DNA of 53,010 bases from an uncultured Verrucomicrobiota bacterium (GCA_903922605.1 CAIXUG010000041.1:1-53010); one strand, 5' to 3'. Shown: positions 30,377 through 39,657, counted from the stretch's first letter. Numbers and translations: made by a program. Notes: generated by a model not told the origin, from the sequence alone.

Positions 30377-31439
30377 GGAATCTCCGGCTCACGATTGTTT
30401 TCTGATCCATCACGACCGCGCCCGCCACACCCATCGTCCCGTCGAGCAGCTTCATGCCCTCATCCGGCCCCAGCACAAACACCGAGGTGCTCAGCATCCC
30501 GGCCTGCGTGCAGGAGGGGGCCAGCACGCTCACCGCGCGGACGCCATTGTCCACCGGACGGCCCGTCCGCACGTCCACGATGTGACCGATGCGCACCCCG
30601 TTGAGTTCAAACTTTCGCACGTAGTCGCCCGAGGTCGCCACGGCCGCCTCGCGCACGGCCAGGCCGGTCCAGGGCTTGCCGGGCTGCCGGGGGTCATCCA
30701 GCCCGATGTGCCAGGCGGCGCGTCCATCCGGCGGCAGGCCGAAGACCCGCACATCCGCGCCGAAATCCACCAGCGCGCTGGTGCAGCCCTGCAGCTGCGC
30801 GAGCTGGGCAACTTGGTCCACGGCGAATTCCTTGCCCATGCCGCCAAGGTCGAGGCTCATGCCCGCCTTGGGTAGCAGGATCTTTCCCGGGGCGCGCTTC
30901 ACCTGGCGCCAGCCCACGAGCGCCTGGGCGGCGGCGATCTCCGCGTCGGAGGGCAGGGCGGTGCGCGGCTGCTTCCAGTCCCAGAGCTTCAATAACGGCA
31001 GCGCCGTGGGATCAAAAATGCCGCGCGTGAGGAAGTTCAGCTCATGGCAGAGCGCAAAGATGCGGTCCGCCTCGGCATCGAGCACGGTCCAGTCCTTGCC
31101 CGCCGCGGCGTTGATGCGGCAGATCAGCGAATCGGGCCAGTAGCGCGAATACTTCGCCTCGAAATTGGCCACCCACGTCAGCGCGGAAGCGGCAAACCCC
31201 GAGGCGTACTGCGGGGGCGCGACGAAGGAGATGCGGCACTGCGTGCCCAGGGCCTGAAAGGTCAGCTCGTGGGCGCCGTTGCGGAATTCGGTCCGCGCGG
31301 ACTTCTGGATGCGGGCCATCATGGCCGCCGCGTTGAAGTCGTCGAGCAGCCGCACGGGGACGGGCTGGACCGGCGCGGCCGACGGTCCGCTCGGACGCGG
31401 CGGCTCACCCATGATCAGGTGGGCGGGTCGGACTAGCAT
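30357..31439 (-). CDS. apbE: FAD:protein FMN transferase (ApbE family)
   Basis: A 360-aa protein of the ApbE family. It has TFQALGTQCRISF, then SLICRINAAAG, a DPTALPLLKLWDW block, the MSLDLGGMGKEFAVD block that binds FAD, and GRPVDNGVRAVSVLAPSCTQAGMLST with the Mg-binding region. ApbE attaches FMN to threonines of Nqr, Rnf and related proteins in the periplasm. No clear signal peptide is present; the N-terminal 30 residues are uncertain, and ATG at 31412 is an alternative start. It forms an operon with the TlpA-like gene. Confidence 0.88.
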   Translation of the reverse strand: MLVRPAHLIMGEPPRPSGPSAAPVQPVPVRLLDDFNAAAMMARIQKSARTEFRNGAHELTFQALGTQCRISFVAPPQYASGFAASALTWVANFEAKYSRYWPDSLICRINAAAGKDWTVLDAEADRIFALCHELNFLTRGIFDPTALPLLKLWDWKQPRTALPSDAEIAAAQALVGWRQVKRAPGKILLPKAGMSLDLGGMGKEFAVDQVAQLAQLQGCTSALVDFGADVRVFGLPPDGRAAWHIGLDDPRQPGKPWTGLAVREAAVATSGDYVRKFELNGVRIGHIVDVRTGRPVDNGVRAVSVLAPSCTQAGMLSTSVFVLGPDEGMKLLDGTMGVAGAVVMDQKTIVSRRFHEHATS

Positions 31440-31547
31440 GGGAGGAGGGATTGGGTGAGTGGGTCAGGCCGCGTTGCTGAGGCGACCTCCCAAGGGTTGT
31501 GGTATAATTGTGGCGCCATCCTGAACCCCCTTTGGAGGCTGGTTACT

Positions 31548-31711
31548 CCCTTCCCCCTCACCCTAACCCTCTCCCTTGGGGAGAGGGGAAAGCGGGGTGG
31601 CCTTGAGGGTTTTCTGGCCGCGCATCCGGCCAATCCCGCGTCTGCTTTTGCCGAAAGGCGGGCGATCATTCTCCCTCTCCCTGAGGGAGAGGGCCGGGGT
31701 GAGGGGGAAGG
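31548..31711. repeat. MITE-like 165-bp repeat, copy 1
   Basis: Ends CTTCCCCCTCACC and GGTGAGGGGGAAG are inverted repeats, with CCCTCTCCC/GGGAGAGGG inside. Copies occur at 42960-43121, 50211-50372 (inverted) and 51917-52079. It fills most of the gene-free gap 31440-31808, which otherwise shows only an isolated TGG-TATAAT at about 31505. Confidence 0.8.
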
Positions 31712-31808
31712 CCACCCGCTTCCCTCCCGCACACCCCTTCGCAAGGCGATTTCCAAACGGTGAATCATGTTTTCGGCCACAGAATTTCTACGACAGCTCG
31801 GGTGGGGA

Positions 31809-32720
31809 TCAGCGCTTCCCCTTGTCATCGAGGTTCTGTTGCAGGTCCTCGTTGGAGACCATGGACTCGACCCCATCGGCCGGCACTTCGGCCTTCGCAA
31901 TCCAGAGCAGCGCATTCAACACCAGCTTCCGCTGGCTGTCGTTGCCCCAGTTCTTGTGCGTGTGGCCGCCGGTGAAGCCGAAGCCGCGACCGCCGTCGGG
32001 CCGCTCAAAGGTCCACATCAGCGTCTCCTCCCGGCCGCTGGCCGCGACGATGTGCGGATACGGGCCGGCGGGATACACATAGGGGCCCTTGCGCACCTCG
32101 TCGCTCGGCGTGGCCACCAGGATCGGCGTGACCTTCGCCTTGGCGGCGGGATCCTCCACCCAGCGCATGTTGAAATACCATTCGTCGCGGTTGCTGAAGG
32201 GTTTCACGCCGCGCGTGACGGGATGCTCGGGGAACTTCGCGTAGTTCGGCGACCACATGGGGTTCACCGAAAAGGCGTTCTCATAATAGCCGCCGATCCA
32301 GCGGTGCATGGCCGCGCCGGGATCGCCTGCCGGCACCTCGACGCCGTAGTGCGCAAAGCCGAGGCCGACGCCCTTCGCCGCGAGGCCGTCGAGGAGCTTG
32401 AGGTGGTCGCGCTGGATCGCCGGATGGCCGCCACCGCCGTCGGCGTAGATCAGCACGGCGGCGGCGCCGTCGAAGACCGAGTTGTCATCCACTGTGAGGG
32501 TGCCGACGACCTTGGAGGGCCAGCCGTTGGAATAGACCTCGACGCTCACGCCCGGCGTGCCGGCGAGACACTTCTGCAGCAGCAGACTGCCCGAGCGAAA
32601 CTCGTGCATGCCCGGCGGATGGCTCGGCTTGCCCGCGATGATGATGATGCGCTTGTCCGCGGCGGACGCGGACAGGAGGGACAGACACAGGAGCGCGAAG
32701 AGACGGAAGACGCTTTTCAT
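31809..32720 (-). CDS. ThuA-domain protein, exported
   Basis: A 303-aa protein with a signal peptide (RLFALLCLSLLSASA) and a ThuA class-I-glutamine-amidotransferase-like fold: RIIIIAGKPSHPPGMHEFRSG, AAVLIYADGGGGHP, FAHYGVEVPAGDP, and GFGFTGGHTHKNW. ThuA proteins in Verrucomicrobia and Planctomycetes are secreted and linked to trehalose or other sugar use, and many lack the catalytic Cys; none is visible here at the usual place. Function is inferred from the family only. Confidence 0.88.
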   Translation of the reverse strand: MKSVFRLFALLCLSLLSASAADKRIIIIAGKPSHPPGMHEFRSGSLLLQKCLAGTPGVSVEVYSNGWPSKVVGTLTVDDNSVFDGAAAVLIYADGGGGHPAIQRDHLKLLDGLAAKGVGLGFAHYGVEVPAGDPGAAMHRWIGGYYENAFSVNPMWSPNYAKFPEHPVTRGVKPFSNRDEWYFNMRWVEDPAAKAKVTPILVATPSDEVRKGPYVYPAGPYPHIVAASGREETLMWTFERPDGGRGFGFTGGHTHKNWGNDSQRKLVLNALLWIAKAEVPADGVESMVSNEDLQQNLDDKGKR

Positions 32721-32854
32721 GGCAGATGCAGGGGCAAGGTTTCCATCCGCGCGTGTCCGCGCAAGGGCAATCCCGGGGCGGCAAAAGGCTCGCCGCCAGC
32801 GCCCCGGTGGCCTTAGTTTGCCTCCCGCTCAACCTCAGATTACTTCCGTAAGGC

Positions 32855-33346
32855 ATGAAAAGACTCCTCGCTGCCCTGCTCCTCACCGGCTCCCTGGCCC
32901 TGCTGGCCGCCACGCCCGGATGGCATGAGGACTTCACGCGGGCCCAGGGTTTCGCCCGCAAGACGCACAAGCCCATGCTGCTGAATTTCACCGGCTCGGA
33001 CTGGTGCGTCTGGTGCAAGCGCATGAAGGCCGAAACGCTCGGCCAGAAGGCTTTCATTGCGTACGCCACGACCAACCTGCTGCTCGTCGAGGTGGATTTT
33101 CCAAATTCCACGCCGCAGACCAAGGAGCAGCATGATGCCAACGACGCGCTCAAAGAGCGCTACAACGTGAATGGCTATCCCACCTTTGTGCTGGTGGATG
33201 CCGAGGGCAACGAGCTGGGGCGCCAGGTGGGCTATCTGGAAGGCGGCGTGCCCGCCTTCACCAAGAAGCTGAGCGAATGGCGCGCCAAGCTGCCGGCCAA
33301 CGCTGCCCCCGCCGCGGCCGCACCGGCCGCTTCGACTACCCAGTGA
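32855..33346 (+). CDS. Exported thioredoxin-family protein
   Basis: A 163-aa protein with a signal peptide (LLAALLLTGSLALLAA), then a thioredoxin-7-type fold: KPMLLNFTGSDWCVWCKRM with the CxxC pair, and YNVNGYPTFVLVD with the cis-Pro. The tail is an Ala/Pro stretch. It probably acts as a periplasmic thiol reductase or isomerase. Its TGA overlaps the GTG of the cytidine deaminase (33343-33346), so the two genes are coupled although the roles are unrelated. Confidence 0.88.
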   Translation: MKRLLAALLLTGSLALLAATPGWHEDFTRAQGFARKTHKPMLLNFTGSDWCVWCKRMKAETLGQKAFIAYATTNLLLVEVDFPNSTPQTKEQHDANDALKERYNVNGYPTFVLVDAEGNELGRQVGYLEGGVPAFTKKLSEWRAKLPANAAPAAAAPAASTTQ

Positions 33347-33741
33347 ACGATTCCGAGCGCGAACAGCTCGCCGCCGCCGCATGTACCGCCGCCGAGGGCG
33401 CGTATGCGCCCTACTCGAAGTTCCGGGTCGGCGCCGCGGTGCTCACCGATGATGGTCAGGTCTTCCCCGGCTGCAACGTGGAGAATGCCAGCTATGGCCT
33501 CTGCCTCTGCGCCGAGCGCAACGCCCTGTCCACGGCCATCGCCGCCGGCGCGCGGAAGTTCCAGGCGGTCGCCGTCGCCTGCATCGACGCCAACGCCTCG
33601 CTCGGGCTCAATGGCCGGATGCCCTGCGGCGCCTGCCGCCAATGGCTCCTCGAACTCGCCCCGGATGCCGAGCTGATCGTGGCCGGGGATACGCGCGTGT
33701 TCACCGTGCGCGAGCTGCTGCCGCACGGGTTCGAGCTGTGA
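33343..33741 (+). CDS. cdd: Cytidine deaminase
   Basis: A 132-aa protein with the zinc motif CAERNAL (catalytic Glu) and the ligands PCGACRQW. CNVENASYG is the substrate loop. This is the tetrameric CDA type of the pyrimidine salvage pathway, converting cytidine or deoxycytidine to uridine. The start is GTG at 33343, within the stop of the preceding gene; no other start lies in the conserved length. The frame upstream overlaps the thioredoxin gene. Confidence 0.92.
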   Translation: MNDSEREQLAAAACTAAEGAYAPYSKFRVGAAVLTDDGQVFPGCNVENASYGLCLCAERNALSTAIAAGARKFQAVAVACIDANASLGLNGRMPCGACRQWLLELAPDAELIVAGDTRVFTVRELLPHGFEL

Positions 33742-33872
33742 CGGGGCGGAGGAGACAGGAGCGGCCTTGCGGCCGGGAGTCAGGAGTCGGGAGTGCGAAG
33801 CCAAGGTGAGAGCGTATTCTCCGGCAGCCTATTTTTCTACCCTGCACGCGGCCAAGCCACTGCCTTGCAAAT

Positions 33873-34117
33873 CCTTGCCTTGACCTCATCCCACTAGCAC
33901 CGGGGCTTCAGCCCGGTGTCCGGTCCGCCCCTTTGGCTCTGCCGTTTCAACGGCTTGCCGGGAGACCATCGTCGCCGGAAAAACGGTTGAAACCGTTGCG
34001 CTTCGTGGCCGCTTCCCCACCCGGCTGAAGCCGGGTGCCAGCGAGATTTCAATGGCACGGTGCCCGTCTGATGGGAGGAAAAGGTAAGCGACGGAAGCGC
34101 TCTTTCGGGACCGACTT
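33873..34117. repeat. 235-bp repeat, copy A (inverted relative to copy B)
   Basis: It carries CACCGGGGCTTCAGCCCGGTG and CACCCGGCTGAAGCCGGGTG hairpins joined by a stretch with CCGTTTCAACGG. Nearly the same sequence in reverse is at 37258-37491. It fills the gap 33742-34423 together with purine words at 33750-33800 and the terminator below. Confidence 0.75.
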
Positions 34118-34240
34118 CGCTTCGTCCCGGTTGCCGGCCCCCACACCTGCCGTCCAATGAGTGTCGTGTTTTTGAAAACGCTCGAAAGCCAATTTTATCA
34201 GTGCCGATCAGTGTGGATCAGCGGTTAAACACAAAATAAA

Positions 34241-34266
34241 AACGGGACCCTTGTGAGGATCCCGTT
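34241..34266 (-). terminator. Rho-independent terminator of the DUF1080 gene
   Basis: The minus strand reads ACGGGATCC...GGGTCCCGT and then TTTTTATTTT. It lies about 160 bases after the stop at 34424. Confidence 0.75.
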
Positions 34267-34314
34267 CGCTAAAAGTTCAGCCGTACTGTCGAAGCCTTTG
34301 GCTCACCACGGCAT

Positions 34315-34400
34315 CTTAATCTTAATCATACTCTTAATCTTAATCCCCGCCGTTTGCCGCGGGCAGATGCAAGAAAAAGATTATGATTATGATTATGATT
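34315..34400. repeat. CTTAATC / GATTATG word repeats, self-complementary
   Basis: CTTAATCTTAATC occurs twice at 34315-34345 and GATTATGATTATG three times at 34379-34400, so the two blocks can pair. It lies between the DUF1080 gene and its terminator. Confidence 0.55.
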
Positions 34401-34423
34401 AAGAACGGGCCGCTCAGGGCCGC

Positions 34424-35194
34424 TCAGGGCAGCTTCTTGAGCATCATGTCCTTGAACTGGACCTGCATGGGCGGGCCGGCGTGGACCTGCAGTGCCAGGA
34501 TGCCGGTCTTGGCCGCCTTGGCGGACTGCTCGTCCACGACCTCGATGGTCATGCGGCCGTTGATGAAGTGCATCAGGTGGTTGCCGTCGGCGATGATGAG
34601 GTAGTCGTTCCACTCGCCCGCATGGATGTTGGCCTGCAGCTCCGCCGAGGGGGCGAGGTCGCCCATCTTGTAGATCTTGGTCGCGCCGTTCTCCTCGGTG
34701 ATGCGGGTGCGCGTGCCGCGCTCGGCCAGGATGCCTCGACCGCGCTCCTCATAGAGGATGCCGCTGTAGGTCGTGCCCGCCTCGAAGTCGGCCTGGTAGC
34801 CGCCCACCACGAAGGCGGCGGGGTCCACGATCTTGCTGCGGTACTGCACGCCGGAGTTGGCGAAACCGACGTTGTTGAGCGGCAGGATCTTGTATTTGAA
34901 GCGCAGTTCGAAGTTGTCCACCGTGCCGTTGGTCCACACGAGGAAGGTGTTCTGCTTCATCGGATTCGCCTTCTCGGTGTAGCCGGTGATCGTGCCGTCC
35001 TTGACCATCCAGTGGTCGCTCAGGCCCGCCCAGCCGGCGAGCGTCTTGCCGTCGAACAGGCTGACCGAGGCGGCCGCCTTGGCGGTCTTGCCGGGCATGG
35101 TGCAGCTGCCGGAGCAGCAGCTCGAGCAGCCGGTCTGGAGGACCGCCGCCGCGCCGAGGGCCAGGGTGGTCAGGAACAGGGAGACTTTGTTCAT
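34424..35194 (-). CDS. DUF1080 (3-keto-disaccharide hydrolase-like) lipoprotein
   Basis: A 256-aa protein. A lipoprotein signal with lipobox LQTGC (C at about residue 23) leads to a DUF1080 beta-sandwich: LFDGKTLAGWAG, DGTITGY, GTVDNFELRFKYKI, NSGVQYRS and HFINGRMTIEVVD. DUF1080 proteins are abundant in Verrucomicrobia and Planctomycetes; studied members hydrolyse 3-keto-disaccharides. It lies 33 bases after the epimerase gene in the same direction, so they form a sugar-use operon. The AT-rich region around 35200 (TATATTATATAAAG) may give an internal promoter. Confidence 0.88.
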   Translation of the reverse strand: MNKVSLFLTTLALGAAAVLQTGCSSCCSGSCTMPGKTAKAAASVSLFDGKTLAGWAGLSDHWMVKDGTITGYTEKANPMKQNTFLVWTNGTVDNFELRFKYKILPLNNVGFANSGVQYRSKIVDPAAFVVGGYQADFEAGTTYSGILYEERGRGILAERGTRTRITEENGATKIYKMGDLAPSAELQANIHAGEWNDYLIIADGNHLMHFINGRMTIEVVDEQSAKAAKTGILALQVHAGPPMQVQFKDMMLKKLP

Positions 35195-35227
35195 GTTATA
35201 TTATATAAAGTGATATGCTTTCTTATA

Positions 35228-36076
35228 TCAGGCGCCGAAGAGCTTCTTCAGGTTCTTGACGCCCTTGACCGCGATCTCCTCCTGGGTGGGCTCGATGCGC
35301 CGCCAGATGGCCGCCGCGCGGGCGATGACCTTGACGTCGGTGGTGAAGGACTCGATCACGACGTCGCCGTCGTATTTCACGGCCTTGAGGGCGGCCACGA
35401 TCTCGGCCCAGTTCAGCGAGTCGCCGCCGGGGGTGCCGCGGTCGGTGCCGCAGGCGTGGAAGTGCGCGAGGAGCTTGCCGGCCTTCCTGATGGATTTGCC
35501 CTGGTTCTTCTCCTCGATGTTCATGTGGAACGTGTCGAGGTGGAGCTTGAGCGCGGGCGAACCGACATCGGCGATGAGCCTGAGGCCCTGCTCGCAGGTG
35601 TTCAGGAAATCGGTCTCGAAGCGGTTGAGCGGCTCGACGCAGATGGTGATGCCCTTCTTCTCCGCGTACTTGGCGATGACCTTGAGGTTCTTCACCACCA
35701 GCGCCCATTCCTTCTTCTGCTGGGACGGCTCCACGGCATCGGCCTTGCCGACGACGCTGTAAACCGGGCCGATGACGCGGGAATGCCCGAGCACGACGGC
35801 CTGGTCGATGAGGGCCCTGATGTAGTCGGAACCGGTCTTCTGCTCTTCGGGCGTCCCGCGCAGGTCGCGACCGGGGCCCATGCAGGCGCAGATGCTGCCG
35901 ATGGCGAGGCCCGCCTTGTCGGCGGCGGCCTTCACGGCCGCGGGATCAATGTGGCTGGGATCCTCGACGGGAATCTCGACGGACTGGAAACCCCACTTTT
36001 TGAACTGCGGGAAGAGTTTCACGCTTTCAGTGGTGAAAGGCGAAACGAAGAGGAAGGTGTTGATGCCAAATCTCAT
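35228..36076 (-). CDS. Sugar-phosphate isomerase/epimerase (xylose-isomerase-like TIM barrel)
   Basis: A 282-aa AP-endonuclease-2/xylose-isomerase-like barrel, close to D-tagatose-3-epimerase-type enzymes. The metal-binding residues lie in ICVEPLNRFETDF (Glu), LKLHLDTFHMN (Asp, His), HFHACGTDRG (His) and DGDVVIESF (Glu). It interconverts ketoses or keto-sugars. It is next to the DUF1080 lipoprotein, which may deliver 3-keto-sugars. No signal peptide is visible, so it is cytoplasmic. Confidence 0.9.
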   Translation of the reverse strand: MRFGINTFLFVSPFTTESVKLFPQFKKWGFQSVEIPVEDPSHIDPAAVKAAADKAGLAIGSICACMGPGRDLRGTPEEQKTGSDYIRALIDQAVVLGHSRVIGPVYSVVGKADAVEPSQQKKEWALVVKNLKVIAKYAEKKGITICVEPLNRFETDFLNTCEQGLRLIADVGSPALKLHLDTFHMNIEEKNQGKSIRKAGKLLAHFHACGTDRGTPGGDSLNWAEIVAALKAVKYDGDVVIESFTTDVKVIARAAAIWRRIEPTQEEIAVKGVKNLKKLFGA

Positions 36077-36145
36077 GGTAGAACGGTAGGGGACGCTAAA
36101 ATCCGGGCGGTACGGGGAGAAGCTATTTCTGCAATGACAGCCGGC

Positions 36146-36955
36146 TCACGGCACATTTTCCGAACCATAAACGATGACTTGCATCCGCTTCAGGTCAGCC
36201 GTGCTGTCGCCGACCTTGGTAACGGTAGGCGTATCGAGCCCCTGATCCGTGAAGAGTGTCTTCCAGTGGTAGGCTTCGGCGTGACCATCCGCGAAGGAAA
36301 AGGCCGCCGACTTACCGTGGCGCGCGGTGGGGGAATTCTGCCAGTCCTTGCTGGGTGAGGATTGGACGGCAAAAAAGCCGTCGTCCACCGTATCCTTGCT
36401 CTCATCCACGAAGGTCAGGCAGCCGGATGGGGAAGGCGTGTTGATGTCGCCGAACTTAAGGAAAATGGGGTACTTTTTGGCATCACCAAAGACACCTTGC
36501 TGGGCTGAATCACCGCCCGTGCGTCCGTTCATGGAGTAGGTCCGAACGATGCCCTTCGGAATTTTCGACTTCTGCGCCTTAAGATCACTGGGCAGTTCAT
36601 TGGCGGCCGGATCACGGTAAATGCTGACGGAGCCGTTGTAGGGGAAAAGCTTCCCATTGCGGATAAACAGCTCGTTTGTTGCGTTAGGCAAAGTGACCAC
36701 ATCTCCACCGATCCACGCATTAGTGGTGTTGAGAGTATTTGGCACCAACCGGTCGTTGTAATCGCCAAAGTACATGGTCCAGGCGAGGGCCAGCTGCTTC
36801 ATGTTGCTGACGCAGGTGATGGCCTGAGCCTTCTGCTTCGACTTGGCGAGCGCCGGCAGGAGCATTCCCGCAAGGATGGCGATGATCGCGATGACGACCA
36901 GCAGCTCGATGAGCGTGAAGCCCGCAGAGGTTCGCCGAAGGGTGATTTTTTTCAT
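36146..36955 (-). CDS. Type II secretion/pseudopilin-like protein with prepilin N-terminus
   Basis: A 269-aa protein with the prepilin signature [20 protein letters not shown] (cleavage expected before F, in SAG-F), then a large C-terminal domain with a [19 protein letters not shown] segment and a closing [17 protein letters not shown] motif. Verrucomicrobia carry dozens of these proteins with variable C-termini; their role is unclear. The start is taken as the ATG at 36955 (MKKITL), the usual beginning of such leaders. The gap to the right (36956-37679) contains two repeats and no gene. Confidence 0.85.
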   Translation of the reverse strand: MKKITLRRTSAGFTLIELLVVIAIIAILAGMLLPALAKSKQKAQAITCVSNMKQLALAWTMYFGDYNDRLVPNTLNTTNAWIGGDVVTLPNATNELFIRNGKLFPYNGSVSIYRDPAANELPSDLKAQKSKIPKGIVRTYSMNGRTGGDSAQQGVFGDAKKYPIFLKFGDINTPSPSGCLTFVDESKDTVDDGFFAVQSSPSKDWQNSPTARHGKSAAFSFADGHAEAYHWKTLFTDQGLDTPTVTKVGDSTADLKRMQVIVYGSENVP

Positions 36956-37257
36956 TCTAGGTGCGACTTTTTGTGGGACCACGTCCGTTGTAGCGCGGCA
37001 AACGGGCCTTTCCAGCCAAATCTACACACGCGGAGCACAAACTTCTAGCTAAGATCATCACTCCCAAGGCATTCCAACCGGGGATGATCCGACACTTTTT
37101 GCCTGCACGCGCACAACCGGGGATCCCGACTATAAAATACGAAAACCAGCGGACGATCATTCACGGTTTGTTTCACCGCCGCCGGGTTGTGTATGGCGTT
37201 TTCAACAATATTTTGCTCGTTCAGCGGGAGGTCAGGAAAGAGGTGACCGAGAGGATG

Positions 37258-37491
37258 CCAAGTCGCTTCCGAAAGAGCCCCCCGTCGCCACCCATCAGCG
37301 CGGCACAGTGCCGTTGAAATCTCGCTAGCACCCGGCTTCAGCCGGGTGGGAAGGCGGCCATGAAGCGCAGCGGTTTCAACCGCTTTTCTGATGGTGGTGG
37401 CTTCCGTAAGCCGTTGAAACGGCTGAGTCAAAGACGCAGACAGGACACCGGGCTGAAGCCCCGGTGCTAGTGGAATGAGGCCAAGGCAAGG
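37258..37491. repeat. 235-bp repeat, copy B (inverted relative to copy A)
   Basis: Near-complementary to 33873-34117: both contain GCTTCAGCCGGGTG, the Arg-like CGTTTCAACCG stretch and GGTGCTAGTGG or its reverse. The pair encloses the DUF1080, epimerase and pseudopilin genes. Confidence 0.75.
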
Positions 37492-37598
37492 CAGCGCAAG
37501 GAAAGTGGGGCGGCCGAACGGAGGGTGGAAAGCTTGCCGCCATCCTCGCTCGGTCATAAATAAATCTAGCCCAGATATTTGTGAGAAATCATTAGATG

Positions 37599-37667
37599 AA
37601 TTTGGAAAGCAGGAAAACAGGAAACGGCAAAGACAGATCCCTTTCCTGCTTTCCTGTTTTCCAAATT
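37599..37667. repeat. AATTTGGAAA...TTTCCAAATT inverted repeat
   Basis: The left and right arms, each about 26 bases, differ at two positions when aligned as reverse complements (AATTTGGAAAGCAGGAAA against TTTCCTGTTTTCCAAATT). A shorter copy is at 42846-42898. It sits directly after the mnmG stop and could end its transcript. Confidence 0.65.
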
Positions 37668-37679
37668 AAATCCGCTCCT

Positions 37680-39614
37680 TCACCCCGCGCAGCTTCCGCA
37701 ATCGTCTTCTGCCGGCTCCGCGCGCTGCCGCTTGAGCCAGACGAGCAACAGGCTCAGGTCGGCCGGGGTCACGCCGGAGATACGGCCGGCTTGGCCGATC
37801 GTCTGCGGGCGGATCTTCTCCAGCTTCTGCCGGGCTTCCGTGCGCAGACTGCCGATGCTGGCGTAATCGAAATCGGCCGGGATGGTCCGCTCTTCTAAGT
37901 CGTTGAACTTGTCCAGCTCGCGGTTCTGTCGGGCGACGTAGCCGGCATATTTGATCGTGATTTCGACCTGTTCGGTGACTTGGGGCGACAACTGCAGATC
38001 TCGGTTTGGCAGGTCTTGGTAGCGCACTTCCGGGCGTCGGAGCAACTGGGCCATGGTCTCCGTGCCTTCCCTAACCTGTTCCAACCGTATCAGTTCCCGC
38101 GCGATGGCGTCACGCTTGGCCTCGAACCGACGATAGTTCCGCTCCGGCAGCAGACCCAGTTCGTAGCCCAACTGGCTCAGCCGCTGATCGGCATTGTCCT
38201 GGCGCAAGACGAGCCGATACTCGGCGCGCGAGGTAAACATTCGGTAAGGCTCCTGCGTGCCCTTGGTGACAAGGTCATCAATCAGCACACCGATGTACGC
38301 CTGGTCGCGGCGCAACACGACGGGTTCTTTGCCCTGGACCCGACGTGCGGCATTGATGCCGGCCAGCAATCCCTGCGCGCCGGCTTCCTCGTAACCTGAG
38401 GTGCCGTTGATCTGTCCCGCGAGAAACAGGTTCCGGCACCCTTTGGTCTCCAGGCTCGGTTGCAACTGGGTCGGATGGCTGAAATCGTATTCGACCGCGT
38501 AGGCCGGCCGCATGATCTCCGCCTGCTCGCAACCCACGATGCTGCGGACCATTTCGACTTGCACCTCGAAGGGCAGGCAGGTGGAGAAGCCGTTGACGTA
38601 GATTTCGTCGGTGGCGATCCCTTCCGGTTCGAGGAAAATCTGGTGCCGCTCCTTGTCCGCGAAGCGCACAAACTTGTCCTCGATGCTCGGGCAGTAGCGG
38701 GGACCAATCCCCTCGATGACCCCGGAGTACATGGGCGACTTGTGGAGGTTCGCCAAAATCAGCTCCCGTGTCCGGTCAGTCGTATGGGTAAGATAACAGG
38801 GGAGCTGTCCGCCGGTATGCGCCAAGATCGAGCCGGGGGGATACTTCGGTGCCGGATCGGTCGCAACCTTGGTCCGCAATTGTTCCACGTGGAACAATTG
38901 GTCGTTCCAGAGATCCTCCTGCCAGTAGGTGAACCATGGCACCGGCTCATCCCCGGGTTGCAGCTCGCACTTGGTAAAGTCGATGGACTGCCGGACGAGC
39001 CGGGGCGGGGTGCCGGTCTTGAGGCGACCCAACTCCAAGCCCACCTCCTTGAGCGACGCCGACAAACCGGTCGCGGCCGCCTCACCGGCCCGACCGCCGG
39101 ATTGCTGGTTGGCCCCGACGTGCATAAGGCCCCGCAGAAAAGTGCCGGTAGTAATAATGACGGTCCGGGCGTGGAACTGGACTTCCAGGCTGGTCTCCAC
39201 CCCATACACCTCGCCGTCCCGGTGCAATAGCCGGGTGGTCTGACCCTGCTTGCAATCGAGATTAGCCTGTCGCTCGCAGATCCATTTCAGGCGAAATTGG
39301 TACGCCTTCTTGTCACACTGCGCCCGGGGGGCCCAGACGGCCGGACCCTTCTTGGTGTTGAGCATCCGGAACTGGAGCCCGGACATATCTGTAGCCTTAC
39401 CCATCTCGCCGCCGAGCGCGTCGATTTCCCGGACCAGATGGCCCTTGGCCAATCCGCCAATCGCCGGGTTGCACGACATCTGCCCGATGGTGTCGAGATT
39501 GATCGTCAGCAGCAGGGTCTTGCACCCCATGCGCGCGGCAGCCAAGGCGGCCTCGACGCCGGCATGGCCGGCACCGACCACAATGACATCGTACCGCTTG
39601 GGATAGACAAACAT
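37680..39614 (-). CDS. mnmG: tRNA uridine-5-carboxymethylaminomethyl modification enzyme MnmG
   Basis: A 644-aa protein. It has the FAD-binding N-terminus VIVVGAGHAGVEAALAAARMG, the conserved MSCNPAIGGLAKGHLVREIDALGG block, the IEGIGPRYCPSIEDK block, SGYEEAGAQGLLAGINA, and the C-terminal TPADLSLLLVWLK. MnmG with MnmE modifies the wobble uridine of several tRNAs. It is normally near the chromosome origin. One parS-like palindrome lies in its coding sequence (38881-38896) and one just upstream (39642-39657). It follows the membrane protein at 39666 in the same direction. Confidence 0.96.
   Translation of the reverse strand: MFVYPKRYDVIVVGAGHAGVEAALAAARMGCKTLLLTINLDTIGQMSCNPAIGGLAKGHLVREIDALGGEMGKATDMSGLQFRMLNTKKGPAVWAPRAQCDKKAYQFRLKWICERQANLDCKQGQTTRLLHRDGEVYGVETSLEVQFHARTVIITTGTFLRGLMHVGANQQSGGRAGEAAATGLSASLKEVGLELGRLKTGTPPRLVRQSIDFTKCELQPGDEPVPWFTYWQEDLWNDQLFHVEQLRTKVATDPAPKYPPGSILAHTGGQLPCYLTHTTDRTRELILANLHKSPMYSGVIEGIGPRYCPSIEDKFVRFADKERHQIFLEPEGIATDEIYVNGFSTCLPFEVQVEMVRSIVGCEQAEIMRPAYAVEYDFSHPTQLQPSLETKGCRNLFLAGQINGTSGYEEAGAQGLLAGINAARRVQGKEPVVLRRDQAYIGVLIDDLVTKGTQEPYRMFTSRAEYRLVLRQDNADQRLSQLGYELGLLPERNYRRFEAKRDAIARELIRLEQVREGTETMAQLLRRPEVRYQDLPNRDLQLSPQVTEQVEITIKYAGYVARQNRELDKFNDLEERTIPADFDYASIGSLRTEARQKLEKIRPQTIGQAGRISGVTPADLSLLLVWLKRQRAEPAEDDCGSCAG
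38881..38896. promoter_or_regulatory. parS-like site inside mnmG
   Basis: TGTTCCACGTGGAACA is a perfect match to the bacterial parS palindrome TGTTNCACGTGNAACA. With its flanks it is a 24-bp perfect palindrome (38877-38900) identical to the one at 39638-39661. ParB would nucleate here and spread. Confidence 0.85.
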
Positions 39615-39641
39615 GGGAATCAGGTGACCAGAGGAGGCAAT

Positions 39642-39657
39642 TGTTCCACGTGGAACA
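39642..39657. promoter_or_regulatory. parS-like site upstream of mnmG
   Basis: TGTTCCACGTGGAACA, again within an identical 24-bp perfect palindrome (39638-39661). It lies 761 bases from the first copy and just before the mnmG start and the end of the adjacent gene. Confidence 0.85.

Noticed and set aside
31500-31512. TGG-TATAAT, a perfect extended -10 on the plus strand
   Set aside because: No -35 at the right distance and no plus-strand gene follows; the next gene is on the minus strand. It may drive a small RNA, but nothing supports one.
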